Positions 54,411-64,000 of a stretch of DNA of 64,000 nt are shown here, piece after piece; position 1 is the first letter of the stretch, and every line of letters starts with the position of its first letter. Under the pieces are notes generated by a model, which was not told the origin of the DNA, made no database searches, and was given only the letters and a program-made list of their open reading frames with translations. A program made the position numbers and the translations under genes. Origin of the DNA: Euglena gracilis (lineage: Eukaryota; Euglenida; Euglenophyceae; Euglenales); NCBI GenBank assembly GCA_039621445.1, contig CP154954.1, forward strand, positions 40,603,572 to 40,667,571, read 5' to 3'.

Positions 54411-55500
54411 CCTGGTGCTGTGGGACTCGCCGTCAGCCATCAGGCCAGGAAGCCTTGGGGGTGCTGCGCACTTGCAGCAGCGTTCGCTAAACCCCGGGGT
54501 CCGTGGCCAGGTGGTGGTACGGACGACAGTCCTCACCTGGCCTCGGGCACCAAATCACCGGGGCTGGACCCAAGGTGAACAGGCAAGGCCAATGAAAACG
54601 GTCAAAGTTCGAAAACACCCGGCAGGGGGGCTGCGGATCAGACCGTTGGTTCCTCCCTGGGAAACCCGGGTGGCCCAGTGGGGGCTCTGGCCCCTTCTGG
54701 GTGACACCGGAGAGTGGCGCATTGGTGTCAGGGATCATAGGTGTCACAAAGGGGGGGGAGGTCGGGGGGTGCAGCCCCCCCGGATTTTGGAAATATTTTT
54801 TTGTGTGGCATGACTGTGGTGTCTTTACCATACCATTTTCAATGGTTCAAAGGGCATTGCCGTCTCGCCTGCCTTCGGCGGCCACCTGGCAAGTTAAATC
54901 ACATTTCTAAAAAATAAAATTGCAAAATCACTTGCCGTCTCGGCCGCCTTTGGCGGCCAAACTAAAGCCCTTGAGAAAATGCTCATTTCACCTCCCTAAA
55001 ACCCTGGCACTTCTTGCTGATTGAGTTTGGCCACACACCGCCTTTTTTTCCACCTTTGATGCCAATGTTTTTTTTGGGACCCCACAAACCACTTTGACCT
55101 TGGCCGTTTGAATATAAACCGATTCCCCATGAGTCCCCCTCCCTCCATTTTCTTGACCAGCCGAGTTTGGGGAAACTCTGTGGGTCAAATCACCCAAAAA
55201 ACTGAGATTTTGAGGCAAAAAAATGGCCCTTCCCAAAGCGACATGTTCCCCCCGTGTCCCCACCCCCCGTGTCCCCCCCCCCTGTGTCCCCCCCCATGTC
55301 CCGACCCACCCCCTAGAAAAGCAAAACCATGGGTAGAACCCATTTGGAAACCTCCCAACTCAACCCAACTGTCGACTTTGCAACCTGGGGGGCGAAGAAG
55401 CCATTTTCTCACTTTGCGCAAACTTATTTGTTTCATTGAGATTGATTTCCTTTGTTTATGGATTTGAAGGGTGATTTTTTTCGGAAATTGAAAGAGGTCG
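54410..55500. other. Gene-free flank of the pogo element
   Basis: Contains GCCGTCTCGCCTGCCTTCGG and CGTCTCGGCCGCCTTTGG near-duplicates (54860 and 54930). No exon I can support. Confidence 0.4.
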
Positions 55501-55503
55501 CTA

Positions 55504-58500
55504 CAGGGGGGGCTGTTATTCCGCACGTGAAGTATTTCCGTTCGCTTTTAATCCGCCGCTCTTAAACCGTTTTAGAGCGCCGAAACAAGGACCCCCCGTC
55601 GGTATTTTGGTGACCGGATTAAAACCGCGAAATTTCCGCCCTGGAATTATGTCCTACCGAAGTCCTACCAAAGAACAATCCTTGTTTTGTTTTTTTCTTT
55701 TCAGGCCCGGCCTCCATGGACAAGTACGTGTCCAGGGTGAAGAAGAGTTTGGGCGACCAAGTCGCCACAGATTATCTGGAAAAGGTGCAGCAGAAGGAGA
55801 AAAAAAAAACCAGACCGTGGTTATCCTGGACACCACAGAAGAAGATGAAGGTGGCTGCCGAGATGGAGAGAGGCAGCTACCGCCAGCTGCAGGTGTGCCC
55901 CTGTACCTTTTTTCATTGCCCTCCCCCCCATCCTTCACAGGTGGCCCTCGGCCCTGCCTGTCCCCCTGTCAACACTATAAGGGGCTGGCAGCAGGCTGGG
56001 GGCGGAGGCAAGCTGAGGGGGCCGGGCCGGCCAACCCTCCTCACGGAGGCCGAGGAGAAGACCGTACTGGAGTCGTTCAAAGCCGTCCGCCAGGTGGGCG
56101 CAGCAGTGGACAACGAGGGCCTTGCCTGTCTCGTCACCAGCACAACGACCAGGACACGGAGTACAAAAGTGAACGTCTCCAGGAGTTGGTGCAGATCGTT
56201 CGCCCGACGCCACAGCCTTCCAAACAGGCGGGTGACGTCGACCCGCCCGCCAACACTCCCATTGGAGCGGGCGGCAGACAACCGATGGAGAAGGGAGATG
56301 GAAGCAATGCTGGAAGAGCCTCACCGGTGTGTCGTCCCCGTCACCCAAATGTTATTCGTCTGTGTTTCACAGTTTTGGGATACCCCAGCAAGGGGCCATC
56401 GACCCATTCCTGACACTGGCACTGGACGAGACCCCAGTCATGTATTGTGCGCAGATGAAGACGACGATGGAGGTGTGGCACGCTTTAGCTGTGGTGTGCC
56501 TTTTTTCTTTTACAGGCTGAGAAGCGTCCTGAAGATCCCGAACGAAAACAAGTGCGGCTGGGGAAGAGAGACAAGCGCATGACAACCGGTGTGTTTTTGG
56601 TTGATCCCCCAAATTGTTTGCATCATGCCAGCATTCGATTCTCTTGCCCAGCTTGTCTATATTTTCTGATGTCCCCCCCCCCCTGTTCTCAGGTACACCA
56701 GTGGTGTCCAGAGGTGGAGTGTGTCTATTATTTCAATTTATATTTCGTGGACGTACCAGTCGCTGTCATCCGACAGCTGCTGCCGGTGTGACCCCTCCTC
56801 CCTTGTTTTGGACAAGAAACAAAACCAAATGCAGTTGGATGAACCCCCACTCCCCCGCCTGTCACAGACACACACGAGTCCATTGTCTTCGACCACTCGG
56901 ATTCCAGGCCAGACCTCCCGTGCCTGTTGGGGGTTGTGGTGGCAAAGAGGAAAAAGGGGGGCGGGGGCTTAGGTCTGTCACTGCAAGAAGTTTCCATAAC
57001 AGCAAGGAAGTCCCTGGGCATTGACCTGACGCAGGCCACGTTCGCGCGCCTGTTGGCCCTGCTGGCCAACAAGCTTGATGATGTTCGCCAACAACGCCAA
57101 CTGTCGGCGGATGCCTGTGAGTAGGGTTTTGCTCCACAACAACCCCCCCAATCTGTCATCTGGCCCCCCCCCCATCTTGGAGCAAAAGCATGCGGGTGCA
57201 CTCCTGATCGTGGATGGTGCCCCCTCCCATGCCGGTGAGACGGTGCTGGTGCAAGTCCATGAAAACGTGTTCAAGTTTACGGACGGCAATAACTTATACC
57301 TTACGTACACGCTGCCAAACCGTTCACACACGCTAGGGTAATTCTGTAAGCCTGGGTTTTGGGTTTTGCACCGGGATTTTCCCAATGCTCCGTGGGTTGC
57401 GCATTGGCTGGCGTGCTGGTGAACTTGCCACCCCCTCCCTGTCCTCGTTGCGTCACAGGTGGGTGACCGACTAATCAACCTCACCCTCCGTCAGCACACC
57501 CGAACAGGTCTCTCACATCAGGTTGCACAGAAGCACCCCTCCCATGGCCAACGATGTACCCCTTCCAATGACGAATGCCACCCCCCCCCCCCAATCGAGA
57601 GGCCTGTGGCAGACGGGCTGCCAAGCTGAGGACGCTGGAGCAGGCCCTGGCCCGGGCTGAGGGACGGGACGTACCAGCGGACATGGGCGAGTCCACGATG
57701 AAGCGCCTGCTCCTGCAGTGGGTGAGCGGTTGGCTGCGTGACCCCAGGTGTGTGATCCTTTTTGTTGGCGGCTTCGGTTTCAGTCAGGGATGCAGATCTG
57801 TCATGTCTGGGGAATGCGCAATACGCCCCTTGTGAAAGGAGTTTTTTTTTCTGAGTTGTTGCCTTCACTTCAGGTTGTCGGGGTGGATCCTTGAGTCCTG
57901 GGCCAGCGCGCTGGCAACAGAGCCGGAGCTGGACAGTGTCGACGACATCCCGGGCCCTGCTGCTGTGCACGCGGGACATTTTATAGCAGGTGGTGGCCAT
58001 GTACGCCTGCGACCCTGAAGAAACCCCCTCCCCATCAGGTTTTTGCACACAACCCTGTGGAGCTTGCAAAAAATTTTATCACGATGGCAGGAATGTCTCG
58101 TGCTTGCGATTCTGTTGCCCCCCCCTGTGGACCCCGGGTCTGCCGGCATGTCCGCGGCGGACGGCGACATGGTGGGCGATGCTGTGGACGGTGATGAGGA
58201 CGACCGGTCGTCCGTCCCCGACAACGTCGTCCCTTACGACGTGGATGTGGACCACTCAGACGTGGACCTGCCAGCCGAAGAGGACACTCAGGCTGACTGC
58301 GGCCCCGTTTTTTCGGGTTGGGTGTTTCCCGGTGGAAAGTTGCTGCCTCTCCCCGTCTTTGCGTTCGGGTGGGTTTTAGCCCAAAATTTTTTGGACATTG
58401 CCTGCAACGGGCCCGATTTTTGGCCCCCCCCCCCCCTGGGAGGTCCCGCTCCCCCCGGCGTGGGTGGGGGGGGGAACCCCCCTCCCTTGAACCCCCTTCA

Positions 58501-59495
58501 AAAAAAGTCTGGTGCAGGCTGCCTGGTTCCGCCCCTGTGGATGTGAGTGGGGACGCGGAGCTGGCCAGGCTGTTGGGCCTTGGCCTGCGTGCTCGCCGCG
58601 GCTAGTGGGGTACGGAGACTCCCAAGCAGTATTTCTGCTCCCCCCCCCTTGTGCCTGGACAGGCCACATGCATTTCACCCTTGTCACGATTCACCAATGG
58701 GGTCAGGCTGTTTGGAGCTGGGGGGGGGGACCTTCCCCGTTTGGAGGTATTTTTTTTTGATTTCGGGGGGGGGGGGGTTTCTGCAAAATTGTCCTCAGTG
58801 ATTTCGCACCGAGGCTTTTTTCTTTTATTGCTTCCCCGAACAGCCCTGGGACTCAGCCCTCCCAATTCAGCATGTGCACCTGGCCCTGTCGGCACAGTCC
58901 TCATTTGGGTCACATTTACATTGTTTCCAAGCGAACTCCATGTTTTTCGTGTTGCTGCCCCCCCTTTTTTAAAAAATTCTGTCTGTTCCAAGCCTGCCAT
59001 CAAAAAAAGACCAAGTGTGTGCGTTTAGCTGAGGCTGGGTTCACAAAAAGTTGGGGAAACCCAATGTTCAATATTCCAACCCAGTTCTGAAAAACCTGTT
59101 TATTTTTAATGGGAGCCGGGCCACGAGGGGGGGGTTCCAGCTTTTTGGGTATCCTCAGAAGCGGCGACGGGGACAGTTATGTAGGCAAAGAGTACCACGT
59201 TTTGTGGTACTATTGTGTCAGAAAAAAGTTACGGCACGTGTGCTATGTGTCAGGAGTGCTGTCCTGGTCACTTCCAAGTCTCTACGGGAGCTCCTCCCCG
59301 CGGGCTTTTTTCTGGCAGCGGATTTTTATCGGCCGCTGGGGTGCCTCAAACTCGTGGCTTTATTTCTGCCGGCTTTTATTCACGGGATTTTTCGCGTCGG
59401 TAAAAAGGCGCCGAAACATGGGGGTCGCGCGGGGATAAAAGCCACGGTATTAGATTTTACGAATTAATGGGCTATCGGATTTAAAGCCCCCCCTG
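55504..59495 (+). mobile_element. pogo-like Tc1/mariner transposon, 3,992 bp
   Basis: Ends CAGGGGGGGCTGTTATTCCG (left) and, reversed, CAGGGGGGGCTTTAAATCCG (right), each flanked by TA (55502-55503 and 59496-59497). Subterminal regions share GCGCCGAAAC, CGGTATTTT/GCGTCGGTAAAAA and repeated CCGGATTAAAACCG-type motifs. TA duplication and CAG-starting ends fit the pogo group. It encodes one split transposase gene. No internal disruption was noticed. Confidence 0.85.
55716..58290 (+). CDS. pogo-like DDE transposase, intron-rich
   Basis: ATG 55716 follows a TTTTCAG acceptor. Exon 1 (to 55892) starts MDKYVSRVKKSLGDQVATDY. A 48-nt intron precedes exon 2 (55941-56326): GRPTLLTEAEEKTVLESF and WCRSFARRHSLPNRRVTS, the two-part helix-turn-helix with the W-x2-F-x2-RH-L signature of pogo/CENP-B-type transposases. 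After a 46-nt intron exon 3 (56373 to about 56471) has LALDETPVMY, the first catalytic Asp. After about 43 nt exon 4 reads PERKQVRLGKRDKRMTT. A later exon has CLLFQFIFRGRTSRCHPTAA, the usual I-x-KGKT strand region. About 57190-57340 holds LLIVDGAPSHAGETV (second Asp) and TLPNRSHTL. Then a helical region (LRTLEQALARAEGRDVPADM) and an acidic tail (VDVDHSDVDLPAEEDTQADC). The third acidic residue falls at a splice site I could not resolve. It catalyses cut-and-paste at TA. Confidence 0.7.
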
Positions 59496-59499
59496 TAGT

Positions 59500-60230
59500 C
59501 CGGGACAAGGGGGGGACACGGGGGGGGACACGGGGGGGGGGGGGGACACGAGGGCAACACCCTCCTTGTTCAATTTTTTGGGGGCATTGGACTTCAAAAA
59601 AGGCGTTAGCGTCTTGGCCCCTACTGAGTGCCAAACGGCAGACTGGGGGGGGGGGCAGTGGGCGGTCGGCCGAGTAGTCGGCTGACTACCCAATTGGTTG
59701 GCCCGACTGGGCCTGGTCGGTAGCTAGTCGGCGAGACGGGGTGGTGGGGAGTGGGTATCATGCCCCCCCATAAAAGACCCCCCCCATATAGGGCCCCCCT
59801 GGCTGACCGAAGGCCGGCCCTTTGGCGGGACCCCCCTCCCCCATATAAGACCAGGGTGGGCGGGGGGGGGGGAGCTGGGGTCCCCACGGCCAGCCAGATA
59901 CCGGCCAGACCTCCTCCTCCTTTTTTTCACCGGCCACCAGCCAGACCTCCTCCTCCTCTTTTCTCCCAGCCACCAGCCACGGCTAGCCGTGGCTGGCCGC
60001 GGCTCGGGCTCCTCCTCCTTTTTCAGTGCCCACCGGAGAGCGCTAAATTTTTACAGAATGGCAAAGCCAGAGGGGCACAGCCTCGCCGGTTTTTGTTACG
60101 CCCGACGGCTTTAATCGCAACACCCATGCCGGCGGATGCGTCAACGGCGAGCAGTGGGAACCGCCTCCAACAAAAAAAATAGTCCCGTCTTATTTTGTCA
60201 TCCCAGCTGAGATGCACTTCTTATCCGATT
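59500..60230. other. G/C-run and palindrome interval
   Basis: Includes a GTCGG/CCGAC palindrome cluster (59670-59735), GCCCCCCTATAAAAGA-like C-run repeats and CCAGCCAGACCTCCTCCTCC units that recur at 61120-61250. No gene supported. Confidence 0.5.
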
Positions 60231-60481
60231 GACCGATGAACACTGCAGCAAACTATTTTTCTGGGAGCGTCATTTGACCACGCCAGCAGACCGAGAGGGC
60301 ACAGAAAAACAACCGAGCAGCACAGAAAAGCCCCCCAAAGGGGACAAATTTTGCCAAAAAAAAAACGCCAACGAAACCCGTTTGTCCTCCCCCTTCCACA
60401 TCCAAATCGCACCCAAAGAAAAAACGCTAACAAAACCCTTTTGTCCCCCCCCTTCCACGAAAATCGCACCAAAGAAAGCTT

Positions 60482-60780
60482 GTGACCCAAAACTGGCCAC
60501 AGCCTGTGGCCCAAAACTGGCCACGTCCTGTGGCCCAAAACTGGCCATCACATCTGACCCAAAAACTGGCCAGCACACCTGGCCCAAACCTGACCATCAC
60601 ATCTGGCCCAAAAACTGGCCAGCACATGTGGCCCAAAACTGGCCAGCGCATGTATGTGGCCCAAAAATGGCCACCACACCTGGCCCAAAACTGGCCAGCA
60701 CATCTGGCCCAAAAAATGGCCACAAAATCCGGCCCAAAACTGATGAACACATCTGGCCCAAAACTGGCCAGCACATGGAC
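60482..60780. repeat. GGCCCAAAACTGGCCAGCAC tandem array
   Basis: About twelve units with a TGGCCA palindrome each, the reverse-orientation relative of 42836-43055. The open frames over it are repeat artefacts. Confidence 0.9.
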
Positions 60781-60959
60781 AGACAAAAACCTTCGCCATT
60801 TTAGGCACAGCAACAGGAAACAGAAAACACACAAGATAGGCATTTCAACACAATGGAGCAGTTTTTCCACATTAGTCTCCAACAAAATCCTTCAAAAAAG
60901 TTCAGTTCAACTCAAGCCACCTGTGTACAAGGTCTAAGCACCATGTAATCATCTCCAAA

Positions 60960-61020
60960 AGCGCCTCGCCCATTTCTGCACAATAGACTTCAGAGATTTC
61001 TTGCCCGTGACCTGCAGCAG
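60960..61020 (-). other. Exon-like segment, partner of 41.19 kb
   Basis: On the minus strand CTGCTGCAG is followed by GTCACGGGCAAGAAATCTCT and a short basic frame (VTGKKSLKSIVQKWARR). It is followed downstream on the same strand by the GGCCCAAAACTGG array, as at 41.2-43.1 kb. Confidence 0.4.
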
Positions 61021-61369
61021 AGAAAGATGAACTTCTGAACAGGCCTGACATTTTGTCCAGAAAACACCCTCAATCAGGACTTGCCCGGATCGCGGGGCTT
61101 ACCCCCAATTTTCCCATCGCGGCCAGCCAGACCTCCTCCTCCTCTTTCAGATCCTCAAAACTGAGTCCAGCCAGACCTCCTCCTCCTCTAAATCGCCCCA
61201 GCCAGCCGTGGCTGGCCATGGCTGGCCAGACCTCCTCCTTTTTTTTGCCAGCCAGCCAGCCGCGGCTGGCCGCGGCTAGCCAGATACCCCAGCTCCGGGG
61301 GGGGGGGGGGCGGGGGGGCGGGGGGCGGGGGGGTCCGACCCCCCCGTCGCCGGGGTGGTAAGCTTCGCT

Positions 61370-61440
61370 CTTACTCTAAAGAGATAAGAGCTCAGCGACC
61401 AGGGTGTGACGTAGAGCTGAGCTCTTTGGGGGACCACCCC
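61370..61440. repeat. Direct repeat AAGCTTCGCTCTTACTCTAA, copy 1 of 2
   Basis: Starts TGGTAAGCTTCGCTCTTACT and runs through GAGCTCAGCGACCAGGGTGT and GAGCTCTTTGGGGGACCAC. Copy 2 lies at 62515-62600. Both precede satellite units, so a unit of about 1.15 kb is duplicated. Also reversed at 29636. Confidence 0.9.
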
Positions 61441-61455
61441 GGCCCGGCCTGCGAA

Positions 61456-62800
61456 AAACACTCATTTTTGGCCCAAAAACATGTTTTCTGGGTAAGGGAG
61501 GCCATAAAACATCGTTTTGGGCCCAAAAAAATTTCAATTTTTTCGACTTTTTTGACCCGGTTTTCACCCAAAGTCAATGGGTTGTCCAACCAAAAATGGG
61601 CCCTGGCGGGTCGAAAAACGCTCATTTTCGGCTCAAAAAAACTTTTTCCGGGTCCGGGAGGCCCAAAAACATCGTTTTGGGCAAAAAAATTTTTTTCGAT
61701 TTTTTTCGACTTTTTTTGACCCGGTTTTGACCCAAAGTCAATGGGTCGGCGGCCCAAAACGGGGCGCTGGCGGGTCGAAATACGCTCATTTTCAGCTCAA
61801 AAACACTTTTTACGGGTCCGGGAGGCCAAAAAACATGGTTTTGGGCGAAAATTTTTTTCGATTTTTTTCGACTTTTTTTGACCCGGTTTTGACCCAAAGT
61901 CAACGGGTCGGCGGCCCAAAACGGGGCGCTGGCGGGTCGAAAAACGCTCGTTTTCGGCTCAAAAACAGTTTTTCCGGGTCCGGGAGGCCAAAAAACATGG
62001 TTTTGGGCGAAAAAAAAAATTCAATTTTTTCGACTTTTTGGCCCGAAAACGGCTAAGTCGGACAGTGGGAAAAGTGTACAAAACGGCCATTTGGACCGAA
62101 AAACGGCCATATCTCGGGCCAGGCGGGGAGTTGGCCCAAACTGCGAATACCGGTGGATAGGGCGTCCCAAAGTTGTGGAATGAGGTACTCTTCACTTTTT
62201 CTCAACTCCCCAGCGTTTTCGAGATATTTTGAATTTTTCGATTTTTTGACCCCAAAAATGGCCCCTTTTGCCGGTCCAACAAAATTTCTTTGGAAAAAAA
62301 ACGGTAGACAACTTTTTTGCTCGGGCCACATCTCCGGATTGGCGGGGAGTTAAAGGCCAAACGAGGGCCCGTTAGAAACTAGAAATCCTCTCCTAACCTC
62401 TAGGCTATTAAGCTTTCGGGTCCGGAAATCCAATCACATCGATAATCCTCGGGTGCCCCGACCTACCCAGGGGGGACGGGGGGGGCGGGGGGGTCCGACC
62501 CCCCGTCGCCGGGGTGGTAAGCTTCGCTGTTACTCTAAAGAGATAAGAGCTCAGCGACCAGGGTGTGACGTAGAGCTGAGCTCTTTGGGGGACCACTCCG
62601 CCCCGGCCGCGAAAAACGCTCATTTTAGGCCCAAAAACATGTTTTCTGGGTCCGGGAGACCATAAAACATCGTTTTGGGCGAAAAAAAATTTCGCTTTTT
62701 TTCGACTTTTTTGACCCGGTTTTGACCCAAAATCAATGGGTTGGCGAACCAAAAAGGGGCCCTGGCGGGTCGAAAAACGCTCATTTTCAGCTCAAAACCA
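61456..62800. repeat. Satellite of about 160 bp
   Basis: CGCTCATTTTCGGCTCAAAA recurs at 61461 (variant), 61619, 61783, 61944, 62620 and 62778, with ACATCGTTTTGGGC, a TTTTTTCGACTTTTTTTGAC stretch and AAAGTCAATGGGT in each unit. Same family as 27780-28060. Confidence 0.9.
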
Positions 62801-62849
62801 CACACGGGTTGGTCTTTCCCACCTTGACTTTCAAAATGCATTGATATGT

Positions 62850-63010
62850 GCCCTTTGCTACAAAAAAGAGGTGGCGGACGCCGGTTGGTTCTGTCCAAAG
62901 CCCGGCGTTCTGGACTGTCCAAAGCCCGGCGTTCTGGACGCCGGGCTTTGGACAGAACCTGCGTCCAACACCTCTTGTTTAAAGCGGCGTTTTAGAGACG
63001 CCGGCTTCAG
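62850..63010. repeat. GACGCCGG palindrome cluster
   Basis: CGCCGGGCTTTGGACAGAAC and its complement GTCCAAAGCCCGGCGT alternate. The same family occurs at 63695-63830, bracketing the 290-bp duplication. Confidence 0.9.
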
Positions 63011-63118
63011 GACAGAACCGGCGTCCCCACCCTTCGGCCAAAGGACACTCCGAGGACCAATCTCCGACCACTGATCTGATCTGACAGTCTGCAATGTCAC
63101 ACCACTTTGCACTTCACC

Positions 63119-63545
63119 AAATTCCGGCGATCGCGAGGGTATTTCTGGCTGTGTCAATCGTCCAGGTATAAAATCACCCCTCGATCGAAAGCTCTTTTCA
63201 TCAGACGACTGGCGATCACCACCAAATTCAGCCACGTCGCCTGGGGCTCTTATTTTCTGTCAGTGGGGAATGCTAATTTCACAACTCTGGTGCCCCCCCA
63301 AGGCCCTCGGGTCGTTGATTCGAAGAGGAAAAACGTTTCTGTAAGGTTTATTAAGCATCTTAAACCAAAAATCACAGAAAATTGCGAGAAATTTCGACTC
63401 AGATTCTGGCTGATCCGACGATCGCGAGCGTATCTCGGGCTGCGTGCAACGTTAGGGTACCAAGTTATCCCTCGATCGAAAGCTCTTTTCAACAGACGAC
63501 CAGCGGTGCTCATCAGATCTTTCCACGCTGCACGGTACTCTATTT
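63119..63545. repeat. Diverged tandem duplication of about 290 bp
   Basis: GCGATCGCGAG / ACGATCGCGAG, then CCTCGATCGAAAGCTCTTTT and CAGACGAC occur in both 63119-63260 and 63405-63545, roughly 70 percent alike by eye. A reading frame crosses both but contains no recognisable domain. Confidence 0.75.
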
Positions 63546-63694
63546 CCAAATCTGGGCCAATTTTCACCAAATTTGGATATCCACCCTAGTGGTCCCCAGA
63601 TGGCAAAATTCATTGTCCTTGATGGTTGAAACACTCATACCAGCACCTTAGGGCCACTTTTGGGCACTTTTGGTGACATTTTTAGGAATGAAAA

Positions 63695-63830
63695 TCGGAC
63701 GCCGGGCTTTGGACAAAGCCGGCGTTCCTAACGCCGGGCTTTAGGACAGAACCGGCGTCCAGAAGCCCGTGGGGGGGGACGCCGGTTCTGTCCTGAGCCC
63801 GGCGTCTCAAACGCCGGCTTAAAAGGATTT
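63695..63830. repeat. GACGCCGG palindrome cluster, second
   Basis: GACGCCGGGCTTTGGACAAA, GCCGGCGTTCCTAACGCCGG and GACGCCGGTTCTGTCCTGAG. Related to 62850-63010. Confidence 0.9.
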
Positions 63831-64000
63831 ACACACACAAGGGATTTTGTTATTTTAGGGCCGCCGAACAGTTGCCTACGGCGCCCACAATGCAAAAAAG
63901 ACTGAGTAGGAAATACCCATGGCGACCATTGGCGACCTTTGGCGACCGTGGACCGACCCTAGGGTCGCCCACAACCCCCCCCCAGGTCAGATCCGGGAGC

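Noticed and set aside
60229-60937. Proline/lysine repeat protein of about 190 residues
   Set aside because: Spans the GGCCCAAAACTGG array, and the frames on both strands are open in the same way.
61392-62056. Lysine-rich open frames over the satellite
   Set aside because: All six frames stay open because the unit lacks stops; the frames just repeat the satellite.

Overview
This window is nuclear DNA from an unidentified eukaryote with a large, repeat-choked genome. The signs are split genes with GT-AG introns (about 43-50 nt in some genes, 100-450 nt in others), degenerate CCCTAA (TTAGGG-type) arrays, several classes of eukaryotic DNA transposon, a PHD finger and a protist-like pseudophosphatase. 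I see no rRNA, tRNA, CRISPR array or bacterial operon. The lineage cannot be fixed from sequence alone; a unicellular eukaryote is my best inference.

Layout. 1-10.3 kb: two plus-strand multi-exon genes, a large protein of unrecognised family (1.8-4.5 kb) and a protein with a ParB/sulfiredoxin-like domain (4.9-9.0 kb). The block is sprinkled with about 22 copies of an 18-bp palindrome (arms GAAGCG...CGCTTC), usually one per intron. 11.1-14.3 kb: a non-autonomous hAT-like element with exact 8-bp target duplications and its own private palindrome family (TTGCGC-N4-GCGCAA). 15.4-27 kb: scattered minus-strand exons of at least two genes, one Q/P/S-rich. 27-35 kb: mostly satellites, palindromes and a deletion derivative of the hAT element. 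35.3-35.9 kb: a minus-strand dual-specificity phosphatase-like gene whose catalytic Cys is Ser. 36.4-46.8 kb: two broken copies, plus a diverged relative, of a tyrosine-recombinase/PHD-finger transposon with terminal inverted repeats. Interleaved with these are a 4-kb telomere-like array interrupted by other elements, and a nested giant inverted repeat. 46.8-55.5 kb: tandem and dispersed repeats, with fragments of the hAT element. 55.5-59.5 kb: a complete-looking pogo/Tc1-mariner-type element with an intron-rich transposase and TA target duplications. 59.5-64 kb: satellites and further palindrome families.

The unifying oddity is that several short palindrome families share one architecture, namely conserved 6-bp arms around a variable centre. 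At least two families stop at the borders of one element or gene block. The block encoding the ParB-like protein carries the most regularly spaced family, which invites the untested idea of a protein and its own site array. The splice sites given were read by eye with phase checks; exon borders marked approximate could move.
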